64,000 bases of DNA from Lumbricus terrestris (lineage: Eukaryota > Annelida > Clitellata > Crassiclitellata > Lumbricidae), in the NCBI GenBank assembly GCA_949752735.1, contig OX457042.1, positions 33,869,289 through 33,933,288 on the forward strand, read 5' to 3'. The notes below the pieces were generated by a model. That model saw only the letters and a list, made by a program, of their open reading frames with translations. It made no database searches and was not told the DNA's origin. The position numbers and the translations under genes were made by a program. This document shows, one piece after another, positions 11,406 to 22,374 of this stretch; within the stretch, counting starts at the first letter, position 1, and every line of letters starts with the position of its first letter.

Positions 11406-11588
11406 GTTATGCAAGCAGACGTCACATGTTTCCGAGGCCAGGTGCGCAATTTGACGACTGTCAACGACTGCTTCCGGAAGGAACTCGAAGACCTGAAGAG
11501 GTGCAACGTTGGCCTCAAGTGGAGGCGCTGTGACCTTGAAAAGGAACTCGGTCAACTGAATGCCATGGCAGACTGCCTTCGCCAGCGA
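11406..11588 (+). CDS. Candidate internal exon, coiled-coil-like
   Basis: An acceptor-like TTAG precedes a GC-richer 61-codon open stretch containing FRKELEDLKRC and CDLEKELGQLNAMADCLRQR, ending at a consensus donor (CAGCGA then GTAAGA). Leucines and charged residues are spaced in a heptad-like way. Base composition differs sharply from the minisatellite just upstream and the AT-rich sequence downstream. No partner exon was found and no family recognised; it may be a processed or orphan exon. Confidence 0.35.
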
Positions 11589-11816
11589 GTAAGAGCTTTC
11601 TGACTGACTTCCTTTCCGGTAGCTAAGTGAGTACAACTCTTCAGCATCGGCATACCCTCAAACATTCAGGAATGTCCAACATTGGCAAAATGGTTTCTAT
11701 CAAGGCCACCTCCCATATAGAATAGGCTGAATAGCATCTCGTTTGAATCCTATAAGGTTCCCTTGTGCAAGTTGTGGGATTAAATTTCCATACAGTACAT
11801 CTGTCTAAATGTTTGT

Positions 11817-11888
11817 TTAACCCATTGCCGACCAATGTATAGTAAATTTATGGGAAATCCTATACCTTCAGTTGGTAACTTGGGTTAA
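11817..11888. mobile_element. TTAA-bounded mini-element (72 bp)
   Basis: TTAACCCATTGCCGACCAA at the left and TTGGTAACTTGGGTTAA at the right are imperfect inverted repeats bounded by TTAA. Member of a small family (21606, 22797, 33161, 46492, 49010). Confidence 0.6.
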
Positions 11889-12009
11889 TGCTTTATAAAG
11901 GTCCCATGCAGCTTAGAAAAAGTGGCCCTAAAGTCCAAAAAGGTTGGGAAGCACTGTGCTAAACCAACACTGATATCTCGTCATAGATAAAATGTTAATT
12001 TAACATTAA

Positions 12010-12170
12010 TTAACGTGACATAACAAGGGTTTAAAGTGGTTCAGAAGATGTGTGGTCTGTGTCAGAACCACTGCAACTTATTTAGTAATGCTGAAAAGCC
12101 CATCTCTCTTAGCTGCCTCTTAAAAGCTGTTCATGATGTTGTCCACTGAGACAGCACCATCATCCAAATC
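12010..12170. repeat. Dispersed repeat, copy A
   Basis: Shares GTTTAAAGTGGTTCAGAAGA-like, TCTTAAAAGC and CCACTGAGACAGCACCATCA-like blocks, in order, with 26330-26490. Confidence 0.5.
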
Positions 12171-12171
12171 A

Positions 12172-12240
12172 TTCATTCGTTCTAGGGATTTATATAGCGC
12201 CCCTTCAAGAAATATACTCAGGGGCGATCCCAGCCCAGCC
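12172..12240 (-). mobile_element. LINE 3' tail
   Basis: ATTCATTCGTTCTAGGGATT then TATATAGCGCCCCTTCAAG and CTCAGGGGCG: the reverse complement of the common tail seen at 33425, 44100 and 19773. Confidence 0.65.
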
Positions 12241-12259
12241 ACTGCAAAAATGATAAAAT

Positions 12260-13140
12260 CCTTGAATAATCTACAGTCTTTGCACCAGAGAATTTCTGCC
12301 TAATGTTCCTTTTGACTTTTAAAATAATTTTTACCTATCTAGATATACCAAGTTGCCTTGTTTGGTACTAATTCAGAAATCTCTACCTCTGCGCTGTCTT
12401 TTTTCCAATAATAATCTTAGATGCTTCAGTAAGGTATTCTTTGTTTCTGCTTCTCTCCGAAGTTGTTATTCAACATTTTTTTCGACACTCTTCATAGCTA
12501 AAATCCTTGTAAGTTGTAGCCGAAATCATTTTCGTACATCTATTGTATTATATGTATTGTACTAATTTATTTTATTTCACTTGACCTTATTTACAAGTTA
12601 ATGAGTAACCGTTTGTTTTTTGCTTCAGTTGGCCTTCTTTGCCTGTCGGTGAGTTCTCCAGGCAGCTTTAAACCAAAAAAATTGCAACAGCGTCGATATA
12701 GCAGCTTCGCAGCACAGAGAAAGACACCTGCGTGATTTGAATGTTAACGAAAGTCTCTGGTCTTCGCCGAATGATGCTGAATAAGGAAGGGACACTTGAC
12801 TGATAAGCGAAAAACTGTATCAATATACTTAAAACCTCTAGAAATTAAATGACCAGCAAAACTGTTGTTAAGATTGGAGTTCTGTACAATACCTGTTTCT
12901 TATAGTCTGCATAAGTGTATGTCAAGCATGTCTTTAGACTCTGCTGTGCTTCGTGAAAGCACAAGAAAATATGTCAAAAATGTCTTTGGTGTATTCTGTA
13001 CAAATTTGTGCATATACAATTATACATAGTTTGTTACAGGTTACCTGTGGGACTGCATTGCTATAATTGCACATGGTTGAAGGCATAGTGGAAAGGCTTG
13101 ATTCTTTAAGAATATTAAAACTCCTGTTTTAGCCATGTTG
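12260..13140. other. Noncoding, no feature recognised
   Basis: AT-rich sequence with only short frames. Confidence 0.4.
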
Positions 13141-13742
13141 TGCCGGGGCACTTCTGAGTAGCCTACCTTGAAGAGGCGCTATATAAAATTTATGAAATAA
13201 AATTTATGAATAAAAATAAAGGCTATCATGTATCGGCAATAGTGTTGAATCATACCACTAAGCAAATCAGTTATATAATTTATTTAAGCCAACTGCTTAT
13301 CACATTAATTTTTGGTGTGCATGCTAAAAATTAATGAAGTCAAAGAATAAATCATTCTAATTGTAAATGTTCTACGTGTAAAATTGTCTGCAGTGCGTAG
13401 TATCCTGTCATGGGTGCATGATTACATTGAATGATTGAATAGACTGATGATTTAAGTGGATGTAACAGCTGTGTAAGACATGACCAATGCCATGATCAGG
13501 ATCGGAAGCTATTACGGCATCAGACTATGTAAGACATGACCTTTAGGCTGTACAATATTACCTATTTACTTCTACATTTTCATAATGTAATTAAGATTCC
13601 TTTTGTATTTAAGTATCCACACAGTACCTCATATTAGCATAGTAGTGCTAAGGAGGCAATTAGGAAGAATATGTTTGTCAGGAAGCAAATGGTCAAAATA
13701 ATGGTGCTCATTGGTGGCTATAAAGCCATCACTGGTTGGTTG

Positions 13743-13808
13743 ACCATTAGCGATGCCCTCCTCCTTTAGTCCCAAGTCTGGATAAAGAAGGAGGGCATCG
13801 CTAATGGT
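13743..13808. repeat. Hairpin with 26-bp arms
   Basis: ACCATTAGCGATGCCCTCCT at the left pairs with AGGAGGGCATCGCTAATGGT-like sequence at the right, one mismatch, 14-nt loop. The right arm plus its flank (TTACCACACAGTAACGTTAAAC) recurs at about 57010-57080. Confidence 0.85.
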
Positions 13809-13999
13809 CTTTAATTGTTACCACACAGTAACGTTAAACTGCAACTACTACTACTCGGGCATACTGCACATAGAACTATGTAACCGATGGGATCTTAGAA
13901 TCCAAAGTACAACTTTCATAGACTACATTCAGTTCCAACATTTTTTGTAACATCTCCGGTAGTTTGAATTTCTTTGTCCTGCAAATGCCAATGTTCGAA

Positions 14000-14430
14000 A
14001 CACAGAAGATCCTCACTCAGCTTCCTCCCACCGTCCACTTCGTTCATTCAACAGACTTGAGTTCCTCAGTCTAGAACTGCTATGGCTCAGTCTATCAGTA
14101 AATATTTTGTCTCAATTGGTCCTCATTGGAATGCGCTTTTCCCTTCTGTTTGCTCAACCAGGGTGAGAATTGCTGGGGGGTTTGGGGTTTTGACCCCAGT
14201 CTTTCTTAGACCCCCATAGTAAAGTGTTTTTTGAGAATTCCAAGTGGACAATGGTCCAACCCATCAGTTATTTTTCTACAATTCTTACACTGTGCTCAAC
14301 ACTTCTGTCTGGCAGTCTTGCTTCTGACTTGTCTCTTCTCAAAACCTGCTTCTTCTCGCGTAGTTTTGCGCATTGGGAGCATCGCTGAACGGTTCACCAA
14401 ACAAAGGTGCCTTGAAATGATTAAATAGCC
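14000..14430 (+). mobile_element. LINE reverse-transcriptase C-terminal remnant, split by a MITE
   Basis: Frames resembling NALFPSVCSTL, then LASDLSLLKTCFFSRSF, continue across the MITE at 14159-14292. The order WN-LP-S-LLKT-FS matches the element at 16830. Confidence 0.55.
14159..14292. mobile_element. hAT-type MITE, family 1
   Basis: CAGGGTGAGAATTG and CAATTCTTACACTG ends with identical flanking TGCTCAAC at 14151-14158 and 14293-14300. It interrupts a LINE remnant. Confidence 0.92.
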
Positions 14431-14564
14431 CACAACACTACAATATGTGAGCCTGCATGAGAATCATAATATAGTACATTCGTTTAATTTCAAAGTAAGA
14501 CAATCAAGGTGACATAACGCACCAAATTACAGGTCGGAGATGTAGAATAATAATAATAAAATAA

Positions 14565-14720
14565 TAATTTTCGTTTATTCAACAATCCGGTTGACAAAAC
14601 GCAACCGGTTACATTGTACAATTATGCAGTTTAAACATTTCACAAGAACGCAGATCACAGAATACACAAATCTTAACTATAATAACTTAAACAGACAACC
14701 TGCAATACAACTGCTTAAAC
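14565..14720 (-). mobile_element. LINE 3' end
   Basis: TTTATTCAACAATCCGGTTG, then CAACCGGTT and GACAACCTGCAATACAAC. The same segment recurs at 31203-31410 and, partly, at about 62030. The reverse complement ends GAATAAACGAAAATT. Confidence 0.55.
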
Positions 14721-14990
14721 TGGAAACTTTCGTTGACCAACGTGTCTAAGAGCCCGAGCGAGTCCAAGAGGTACATTTGGTTTCTGGCACTTTGATACCT
14801 AGATGTTTACTTCAACAGTTGTTAATCATTTCGCGTTTGATCGTTAGTTTTAACTTTGACAGCATATTATGTTGAGTCTTTACAATTTTGCTTACTTGCT
14901 TATTTTGCTTTGCTTACGTAAGCGATAGACATCTTGCATTTTCTAGTAATATATTATGTCTATGCTCTGACCTAAGCCATAGAAACAAAA

Positions 14991-17900
14991 ATGGCGTCCA
15001 ATGGCGGCGGTAGAATGACTCGAATTCTTCAGAAACTCCAGACTCGTCTGCAGTCTGGAGAGTATTACGAAGCTCACCAAATTTACCGCACATTATATTT
15101 CAGGTAATGAAAATGATCGACTGATAAAGAGCGATGTGCGTATTTAAAGCAAAAATGCCAGTTGGTGCGCGTATAACAGTGCGCATTACAGTCTTTTTTG
15201 CGCTTGATCTCGGCCGAGAGCGCCTCTGAGTTGATACCTTGAAAGGGCGATATATTAATTACGATTGATTGATTCCTCCTATGTTTTGTGGGAATTTGAC
15301 AATGCCATGGAGCGTAAACAGCTTAACAGTCTTCTTGAAAAAAGATAGGCCTATGTAAATTGATCCGTTCAGGCTTTGCCCCCCCTCCCGGTTTTCCTAG
15401 TTTTTGACGAACTATGTTCTAGAGCTGATTGTTGTAGTCCGCTCAATCCTCTTAAACCATTGGCACATCCTTCACGGCAGTGTGAGAATTGTGGAAAAAT
15501 AACTGGGGGGGGGGGTTGGACCATTATCCACTTGGAATTGGGGTGTAAAAACATACTTTAACATAGGGCTCTAAGAAAGACTGGGGGGGGTCGAAACCCC
15601 CCAACCCCCCCGGCAATTCTCACCCTGCTTCACGGCCTCCCCTCCCCATAAGGTCACTCCTTGCAATTCTCAACCTCAGACCACATGATCGAACCCTGCC
15701 TAGAATTGAAGCCTTTACCAATAGAAGTTTTATTATGAGAATATTGCATGACTTTGTATAAATGTTTCCATTGTTTATTTCTTCTGTTAAGTACTGTACA
15801 TTTGCTGGTAGGCTAATAAACAATATTCTTACTTTACTTTCAGTATAGCATCTATGGTTACAACCGAACAACATAAGACTTAAATGCTTTACTACAAAAC
15901 TACATGATACCTGTACACTGTACAGGTCACTGATCAATAATTTGTACTATGGGTGACTGGAAGATGTATAGTAAATGTAACCACACTAGAATTGGCAATT
16001 TTTATACCTTGTGAACCAACATTTGAATCCTTTCATGATGTTGTAGTTTAATAAAACCTCTTAAGCAGCCTTCAGTAACTTAACTTCTTTCCGGTTAAGA
16101 TGACATACATAAAGTTAGCATACAAAAAAGTTGGCATGTACAGTTGCGGGTGTTCTACTATGTAGATACTGCACCCAGCAAAAGTTTGTTGAAGCTGTTG
16201 ACTTCTTAAGGAATGGTGCACTCGCACTGTTGCAAGCAGACCAGGTAAGTGTTCTTTTATTTTTTCTAAGTTCTCTGCTTTTCACATTCAAAGTACGTTA
16301 ATACATGATAGATATATGGAAGCAAATTAAGATATCAGTAATCACAACTGTCGGGTTATATGGTTCATTTATAGCATTTATAACTCTTGAATCGTATACA
16401 GTGGTTAAAGTGGTTTGAGTGAGCAGCGGGAATGCTGAGGAAGAGTTTTATTGGAATGCATGTGTATTGTGTTGTGTTTCCAATGGACCTTCCATGGTTC
16501 TATGCATGGCGAGTAGTGGGAAGTGGGAACGCAAGCAAAAAATTTCAAGACTTCCATGGATGCTCTTTCACCCACTTTTAACCCTCTTTGAGTTGCATAT
16601 TTATCAAAATATATGGAGACAGCTGCCTAAACTGGGAGACCGATTGACAAAACTACTAGGTGTTTTTGGCAGGTTGTTGCAGAATTGTTGACAATAGTGT
16701 TGCAGCTCTTTCAAATTAGGTATGCACCTGTAGGTATCTTTCATTGTAGCAATGACATTTCTATGAAAGGCTTAAACACAATGACTTACACAATATTTAC
16801 AGTAATAGGCCTACAGCTAATATTTGTACTTCCTAAGTACTCTCATATATCATCGTTTATGATTAACCAACTACACTGGCTTCCTCTCTCTGCCCGCATA
16901 CAATATAAAGTCCTTTCTCTGGTACTCAGATCCAAACTGGGTCTTGCACCGATGTATCTCAGTGATCTCATTCGTTCTCCTCTATCAGCATCTTCTCATC
17001 GACCTCTCCGTTCTCTGGACAGGGCTGACTTGTTTGTTCCACGAGCTAGGACCACTATTGCTCAAACTCGATCCTTCACCATCATTGGGCCCTCCTTGTG
17101 GAATTCTCTTCCCTCCACTCTGCGTGGGACTCTACTTTCAGGATCGTTATCTACATCTCTCTCTCTTCTTAAGACCTATTTTTTCTCTAGGGGTTATCAC
17201 ACTGGGAGCGCTACTGAATGGCCTTGGTTGTGAGCGGCGCTATATAAATTACTAATTACATTACATTACAATATTATACGATAGGACACAATCATCTGGA
17301 TTTGCTAAAGTTATAATATTTATTATGCAGTGCAGGAAAGGCATATTATATCTTAGGCAACATGCTATATTTGTTACAAAATGCATGATAATATACAATG
17401 CTAGCTTTGTGTTTTGCAGACATCAAGTGGAACTGATTTGGCATTGCTGATGATGAATACTATGGAAACGTCAAATATACCAGCTACCACAGATAACATT
17501 GGTAAGTTTTCGCGGAGTGCATAACATGTTTCGATCCTTTGTAGAGCATGTAAGCACCCAGACAAGTTCTTTGAACAGTTTTGATATGTTTCAGTGGCGT
17601 TCTGGTTTGGGAAAACCTTCAATTTTCATTTTCAACTGTTTTAAAAAAGTACCTTTTTAGATCAACTGGATAGTCACATGTTGTTAGTTAATGTACGCTA
17701 CATTTTTGTACGCGGCAGAACATCCTAAAGTTACTTAATTTGGATTATTATGTACAGTTTATTTGTATAGCATTTCAAGTAGTATGTATCGTGCTTTACT
17801 ATGGTAGTTGTCTGCGTCTCACCATCATCATCATCATTATCATGATCATCATCATTATCATGATCATCATCATTATCATCAGTTCCTGATGTCAACCATT

Positions 17901-20900
17901 TGGGGTGATGGGTACGAACAAATGATCTTCATGGTCCTCGTTCATTTTTAAAGTCTGTAGCTTGAACTTGCTCCTCCTCGAACTAGTTGCTGGACTGGGG
18001 AAAAGACGTTAGTCTCGTATGAGCCTCATCTTGTTCCTCATCAAATCACACACTAAGATGCAGTCCCTCTTATAAATCAGACTTGAGTTGGAAATGAGTT
18101 TATTTACTCTGATCTGACTCTTAACGTAACCTGATGAGTTTGAAATACATTTAAACCAGAGAAATCTGTAATTGTGTGATCCTTTTTGTTTTTTCTTTCT
18201 CAGAATATTTCTAATTACGTGTAATTTTGTCCTACTGTAATCGTTATAGCGAAGGTTGTTGATCTGCACCAACACATGGAGAACGATCTGATTGACCGAC
18301 CGAATTACGTCTTAACCGCTGTTCGCTGGTCGAGACAGAACCCCACGGCGTCATCCTCTTCTTCCTCGGTGTCTTCGTCCAACGCGTCGTCTGCTGTCTC
18401 CTCGTTCTCTTCCTCCGTTTCTTCCGCCGCATCTAAGACCGTTGGCCATCCGCATTTGCACAGAGGATTTGCAGTCACCTTCTGGAACGGTGAGAATTTT
18501 GACAAAGCAATTATGTACATACTTAGTTGTGTGTGTGACACTGTGTGTGACTCTTTGTATGACACTGTGTGTGTGTATATTTTCCAAGCTATGAGTCATG
18601 GTTTTTGCACGAGAATTGCATGTAGTGACTTATATAAAGACATGTGCTGACCTGATTAATCTGTTTTTTGTTATATTTATCCTTGGAGCCTTCAGCTATT
18701 TGAGTGAGGTATAGAACCAAAGTACTTGCCAAGACGTTTTATATCAACCTTAAGGCTCTTGTTTTTAGCCAGAGTTGATTCGACAGTGCTTCTGAGTAGG
18801 TGACCTTGAAGCAGTGTTGTTTAAAGTATCGGGCAAAAGTACTTAAGTAAAAGTAAAATGGATTTTAATTACTTAAGTAAAAGTAACAATACTCATCACA
18901 AATTTTTTCTTAAGTAAAAGTAAAAAGTATCCTTCCAAATAATACTTTTTAAGTAAAAAGTAAAAGTACCGAGTCTTTCTATAACTCAATTCATTATTAA
19001 CCTTCAAAAATACCAAAGTCACGAAATGGTTATCATTGAGTCTAGTACGCATGTCTCTGATTAATTGTTAGTACAATGCACAGCTGACGAGTCGTTCTGC
19101 TGCAGAAAGGGCAGTCCATCCAGTGTGCACCATCCATCGAAAAATCTATTTTTAGGCATACAAATTTAAATCAGCTGTTTTAGCTTAGCGTAACGAAATG
19201 TTAATTAGCTCATGGAAGTAATGAACATTGCTGCGAGTGTTACATAAATTGTAACGAAGTAAAAGTACTGAAATATGGGTAAAATTTTACTTCGTTGAAA
19301 GTAAAAGTATTTCGGTTTTTTGATACCTCGTTGCATGTGAAAGTATTCAAACTTTTACTTAAGTTCAGTAACGCGTTACTTTTACTTCGTTACTGTACAA
19401 CACTGCCTTGAAGAACGCTATATAAATCTCCTAAATGTCTATATCTGTCATCGTCTTCATTGAGCTGTCGTTACGTGCATTGTTTTGTGTTGTAGTCTGA
19501 TTTATTGTCTAAATACCATAAAGGTATTTAAGGACCAAGTGCTTTCAAAACTGCCCAGATACATACATTGCTAGATAATTATATAAATTGATTCATCACC
19601 AGAGTTTGCTCTAAATTGTTGCAGAATACGACTACTGCCAGGCGCGGTACCACTTCATACGTTCTGAGGATGGAGAGGGTTGTGCCGAGATGCTGATCGA
19701 ATACCACATCCGCTGCGGATATCCATCAGAAGTCGACTTGTTTGTGGCGCAGGCCGTTTTCCAGTGAGTTAGTGTATTATTCATTCGTTCATTCAAGTAT
19801 TTATATAGCACCTCTTCAAGGAAACTACTCAGAGGCACTCCCTAATCCAGCATGGACAAGCAGAACGGTTTTTAAGTGCTTATAGAATGTGTCAGAGAGT
19901 GATCTAGGGAACAGGCGCAGCTCAAGTGGGAGGGCATTCCATACCACTGGGCCAACCACAGAGAAAGCACGACTCTGAATGATGGAGGTACGAGTAAACG
20001 GGACAAAGAGCACTTTCCTATCAGCTGAGTGTAGGGACTGACCAGTTATGTTGTGTGTTGTTATGTTGTCTAACTCAGGCATTATGTATTTTATGCTTTT
20101 GGGTATGTTGGATCAGTTGTTCAATAAGCGCATATATAGGTTTTCTTATGCCCGAGTTGTTTAGTATTTACTCCAATTTTTAAAGGGTCTATGCCTTGAT
20201 AGATGCTTCTGTCACATGAGTATCTCTGTTGATTTAGTATCTATGCTTCTGTTGCTTAGGTATCTTGTCCTCAGTTGCTTATTATCTTTGCCTCTTTGGT
20301 CAGGCACCTATGCCTCCTTTCTTTATTATATATATTTGTTGCTTAGATATCTATAACTTTGTTGTTTTGATATCTGCACCTTTGTTGCTTGGGTATCTGC
20401 CTACTCCTTTGTTGCTTAGGTATTGACACCTCTGTTGCTCAGATATCTATTCTTGTGTTAGGTATCTAGTTCTGGGAACTGATTACTTATCTCCACCTGT
20501 ATTGCTTAGGTATCTGTGGCATTTGTTGTTGTTCAGGTTTTTATGCCTTAGAAACAAGGTGACAGCCGAGATGTGTTTCAACTGCTACACCACACGTCAT
20601 CCACAGGTGGAAAAGGGTCCTCCGTTTGTCCGGCCTCTCCTCAATTTCATCTGGCTGCTGCTGCTGGCCGTCGACAGGTGAGTTTCATTGTTTCTATCTG
20701 GTATGCATCTGTGTTACACCTTTGGGTATTTGTTAGCCTTGAACAAAGCATCGCTGGTCTTGACCTTATTATTAAGGTTGCTGAATTCTGCTACTTAGAA
20801 AGTAACTCTTTTTCTTTATACGTCAGTTTTGGGCCCGTGGTCCCTGACATCTAGTGAATCCTGGTCTGTTCATACTCATTCATTCATTCAAGTATTTATA

Positions 20901-22374
20901 TGGCACCTCTTCAAGAAAACTACTCAGAGGTGCTCCCGACTCCTGCACGGCTGAAAAGAAAGTTCTGTTTTCAAGTGCTTATATCTAGGCTGTGTCAGAG
21001 AGTGATATAATATCTAGCATGTGTCAAAGAGTGATATAGGGAACAGGCAGAGTTGAAGAGGAAGACCATTCCACACTGCTGGTCCAACCACAGACAAAGC
21101 ATGGCTTTGCATTGATCCAGGACAGGAAGCAACTCTTATGTAGAATTTGATAGGCCATTCTTAGGTGGTATTGGATTGGTGGGTCAGTGGTTGTGTGTGC
21201 TTAATGTGTTTAAAAGTTGTTGCATTTTGGTCTTGTAGTGGAAGTCTGTCAATCTTTTCGATACTCTGCGATCAATACCAGACGTCGCTGAAGAGAGATC
21301 CCAGCTACTTTGATGTAAGAATAGGTTCACTGTTTGATGTGTGCATCAGAAAGGCAGTCCATATGAACTGCAATGACTCATTTAAGAAGAGTTGATCATA
21401 GCATTTTGGGGCACGGTGGTGTAGTAGTGGCGTCATTGCCTTGAAGCCGGAAGGTTCAAATCTACCTCCAGTCGCCGCGTAGGGACCTGGAGCAAGTCCT
21501 TCACTCACAATTGCTTGGCCGCTACAGCGTGAAACTCCGATGCAGTGTCCACGCTATGAGTAGCGAGCTTGAAGGGGCACTATGGAAATGGATAAATAAA
21601 TAAATAATGACCGTCGACCAGCATGTACTAAAATGTATAAAAAAATGTGTAACTGGTCGCTAAAGGGTTAAAGTGTTAATGGATTTCTGTTGAGCTGCAT
21701 TTGGCTTGTTATTTAAATTCTGGACGTGTGTAATATCATTTAAGTAATCGATCGACACCCTTCTGCACACATGTATGTTTATTCCTGACAATTGCGATGA
21801 GTGTTTAAGCAACGATTCTTTTGGTAAATTTCTGTTTCAGTATTTGGCAAAAATTGGTCAGCAGTTCTTTCATCTGAATCCACTGACGATGTTTGGAGGT
21901 AGTAGCCAGATTGGTTAGTCTGTTTTTTTATGTCCTTACTCTCATCTAAAAAGTATCGTGGGTCATGTCAAATCATGTAAAATCAACCAGCAAAGTAGCA
22001 ATTTGCCGTCACAACCATTTGAATTTTTCTGAATTTTTTACATAAACAACATGCAATATAAGGAGTAAGAGTGAAAATTTTAGCAGAATATCTCAAAATT
22101 TGACAGAGATATTAATTTATGAAGTTAATGATCAAAAACATACCACGAGAAAATGGCATGATCCAGCAAGTTTGGACTGTTGGTAACTTCCGGTTATTTG
22201 ATCATCATTTGCTTCTTCAGTGACTCCAAATTATGATGCCTTCAAATGCCTGATGCGGTGTGCACGATGTTGAATTGTTTTCTCTTATTGTTTGCAGGTA
22301 GCATGCCATCTGACGATGATTGGGACGGTGACCAGCCACCTTTCAGTGAACCTTGTCCACTGGAGCTGGACTAA
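14991..22374 (+). CDS. GET4: Golgi-to-ER traffic protein 4 homologue, 9 exons, complete
   Basis: Exons: 14991-15103, 16166-16244, 17420-17501, 18250-18489, 19625-19763, 20537-20677, 21239-21314, 21841-21913, 22298-22374. All introns are GT-AG, phases agree, and the sum is 1020 nt (339 aa; human GET4 is about 327 aa). The start is the ATG giving [13 protein letters not shown], followed by the family segment [15 protein letters not shown]. Further landmarks are [57 protein letters not shown] and the C-terminal LELD. In the known family GET4 is an alpha-solenoid cytosolic protein that works with UBL4A and BAG6 to hand tail-anchored membrane proteins to the GET3/TRC40 ATPase. Oddity: a serine-rich stretch at residues about 124-153 sits where the human protein has a short loop. 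The exon 8 donor could also lie 15 nt earlier in the same phase (TTTGGAG then GTAGTA). Introns 2, 4, 5 and 6 contain LINE, hAT or minisatellite DNA. Identification is firm; the exact exon 8 end is not. Confidence 0.95.
15478..15627. mobile_element. hAT-type MITE, family 1, intact 150-bp copy in GET4 intron 1
   Basis: CAGTGTGAGAATTG and CAATTCTCACCCTG inverted ends; identical flanks CTTCACGG at 15470-15477 and 15628-15635. The interior has paired G and C runs. Confidence 0.95.
16830..17275 (+). mobile_element. CR1/L2-like LINE, 5'-truncated, in GET4 intron 2
   Basis: The frame encodes the typical end of a non-LTR reverse transcriptase [23 protein letters not shown], then [30 protein letters not shown] and [10 protein letters not shown]. 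The 3' UTR reads GAGCGGCGCTATATAAATTA and ends in ATTACA repeats. The frame is open for about 130 codons, suggesting a young copy. A second copy is at 45815. Confidence 0.85.
17821..17882. repeat. Interrupted (ATC)n microsatellite
   Basis: CATCATCATCATTATCATGA motif repeated three times. Confidence 0.9.
18760..19430 (+). mobile_element. LINE/SINE 3' tail interrupted by a hAT element
   Basis: CGACAGTGCTTCTGAGTAGG and GACCTTGAAG are separated by a 594-bp insertion from AACGCTATATAAATC. Confidence 0.7.
18812..19405. mobile_element. hAT-type non-autonomous element (594 bp) in GET4 intron 4
   Basis: Left end CAGTGTTGTTTAAAGTATCG, right end CGTTACTGTACAACACTG (inverted CAGTGTTGT). Identical 8-bp flanks CCTTGAAG at 18804-18811 and 19406-19413. 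The interior is rich in AAGTAAAAGT blocks at the left and their complements at the right, so it can fold. No transposase. Confidence 0.93.
19773..20092 (-). mobile_element. LINE 3' end with RT C-terminal frame
   Basis: The minus frame contains [39 protein letters not shown] and [17 protein letters not shown], then the tail GGTGCTATATAAATACTTGA. It lies in GET4 intron 5. Confidence 0.8.
20165..20540. repeat. Irregular minisatellite in GET4 intron 5
   Basis: About a dozen diverged copies of TGTTGCTTAGGTATCT with variable spacers such as ATGCCTC or GCACCTT. Confidence 0.7.
20880..21120 (-). mobile_element. LINE 3' end, related to 19773-20092
   Basis: CATTCATTCAAGTATTTATA and GGCACCTCTTCAAG, then sequence parallel to the preceding copy (GTGTCAGAGAGTGATATA, CCACAGACAAAGCATGGCT), more decayed. 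Confidence 0.7.
21414..21606 (+). mobile_element. tRNA-derived SINE, family A
   Basis: GGGGCACGGTGGTGTAGTAG (A-box region), GGTTCAAATCTACC (B box), GCGTAGGGACCTGGAGCAAG, GCGTGAAACTCCGATGCAGT and GCTTGAAGGGGCACTATGG, with (AAAT)n tail. Lies in GET4 intron 7. Confidence 0.88.
21606..21671. mobile_element. TTAA-type mini-element, left end damaged
   Basis: ATGACCGTCGACCAGCATG at the left and ACTGGTCGCTAAAGGGTTAA at the right; a central AAATGTATAA resembles the 11817 copy. Confidence 0.45.
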
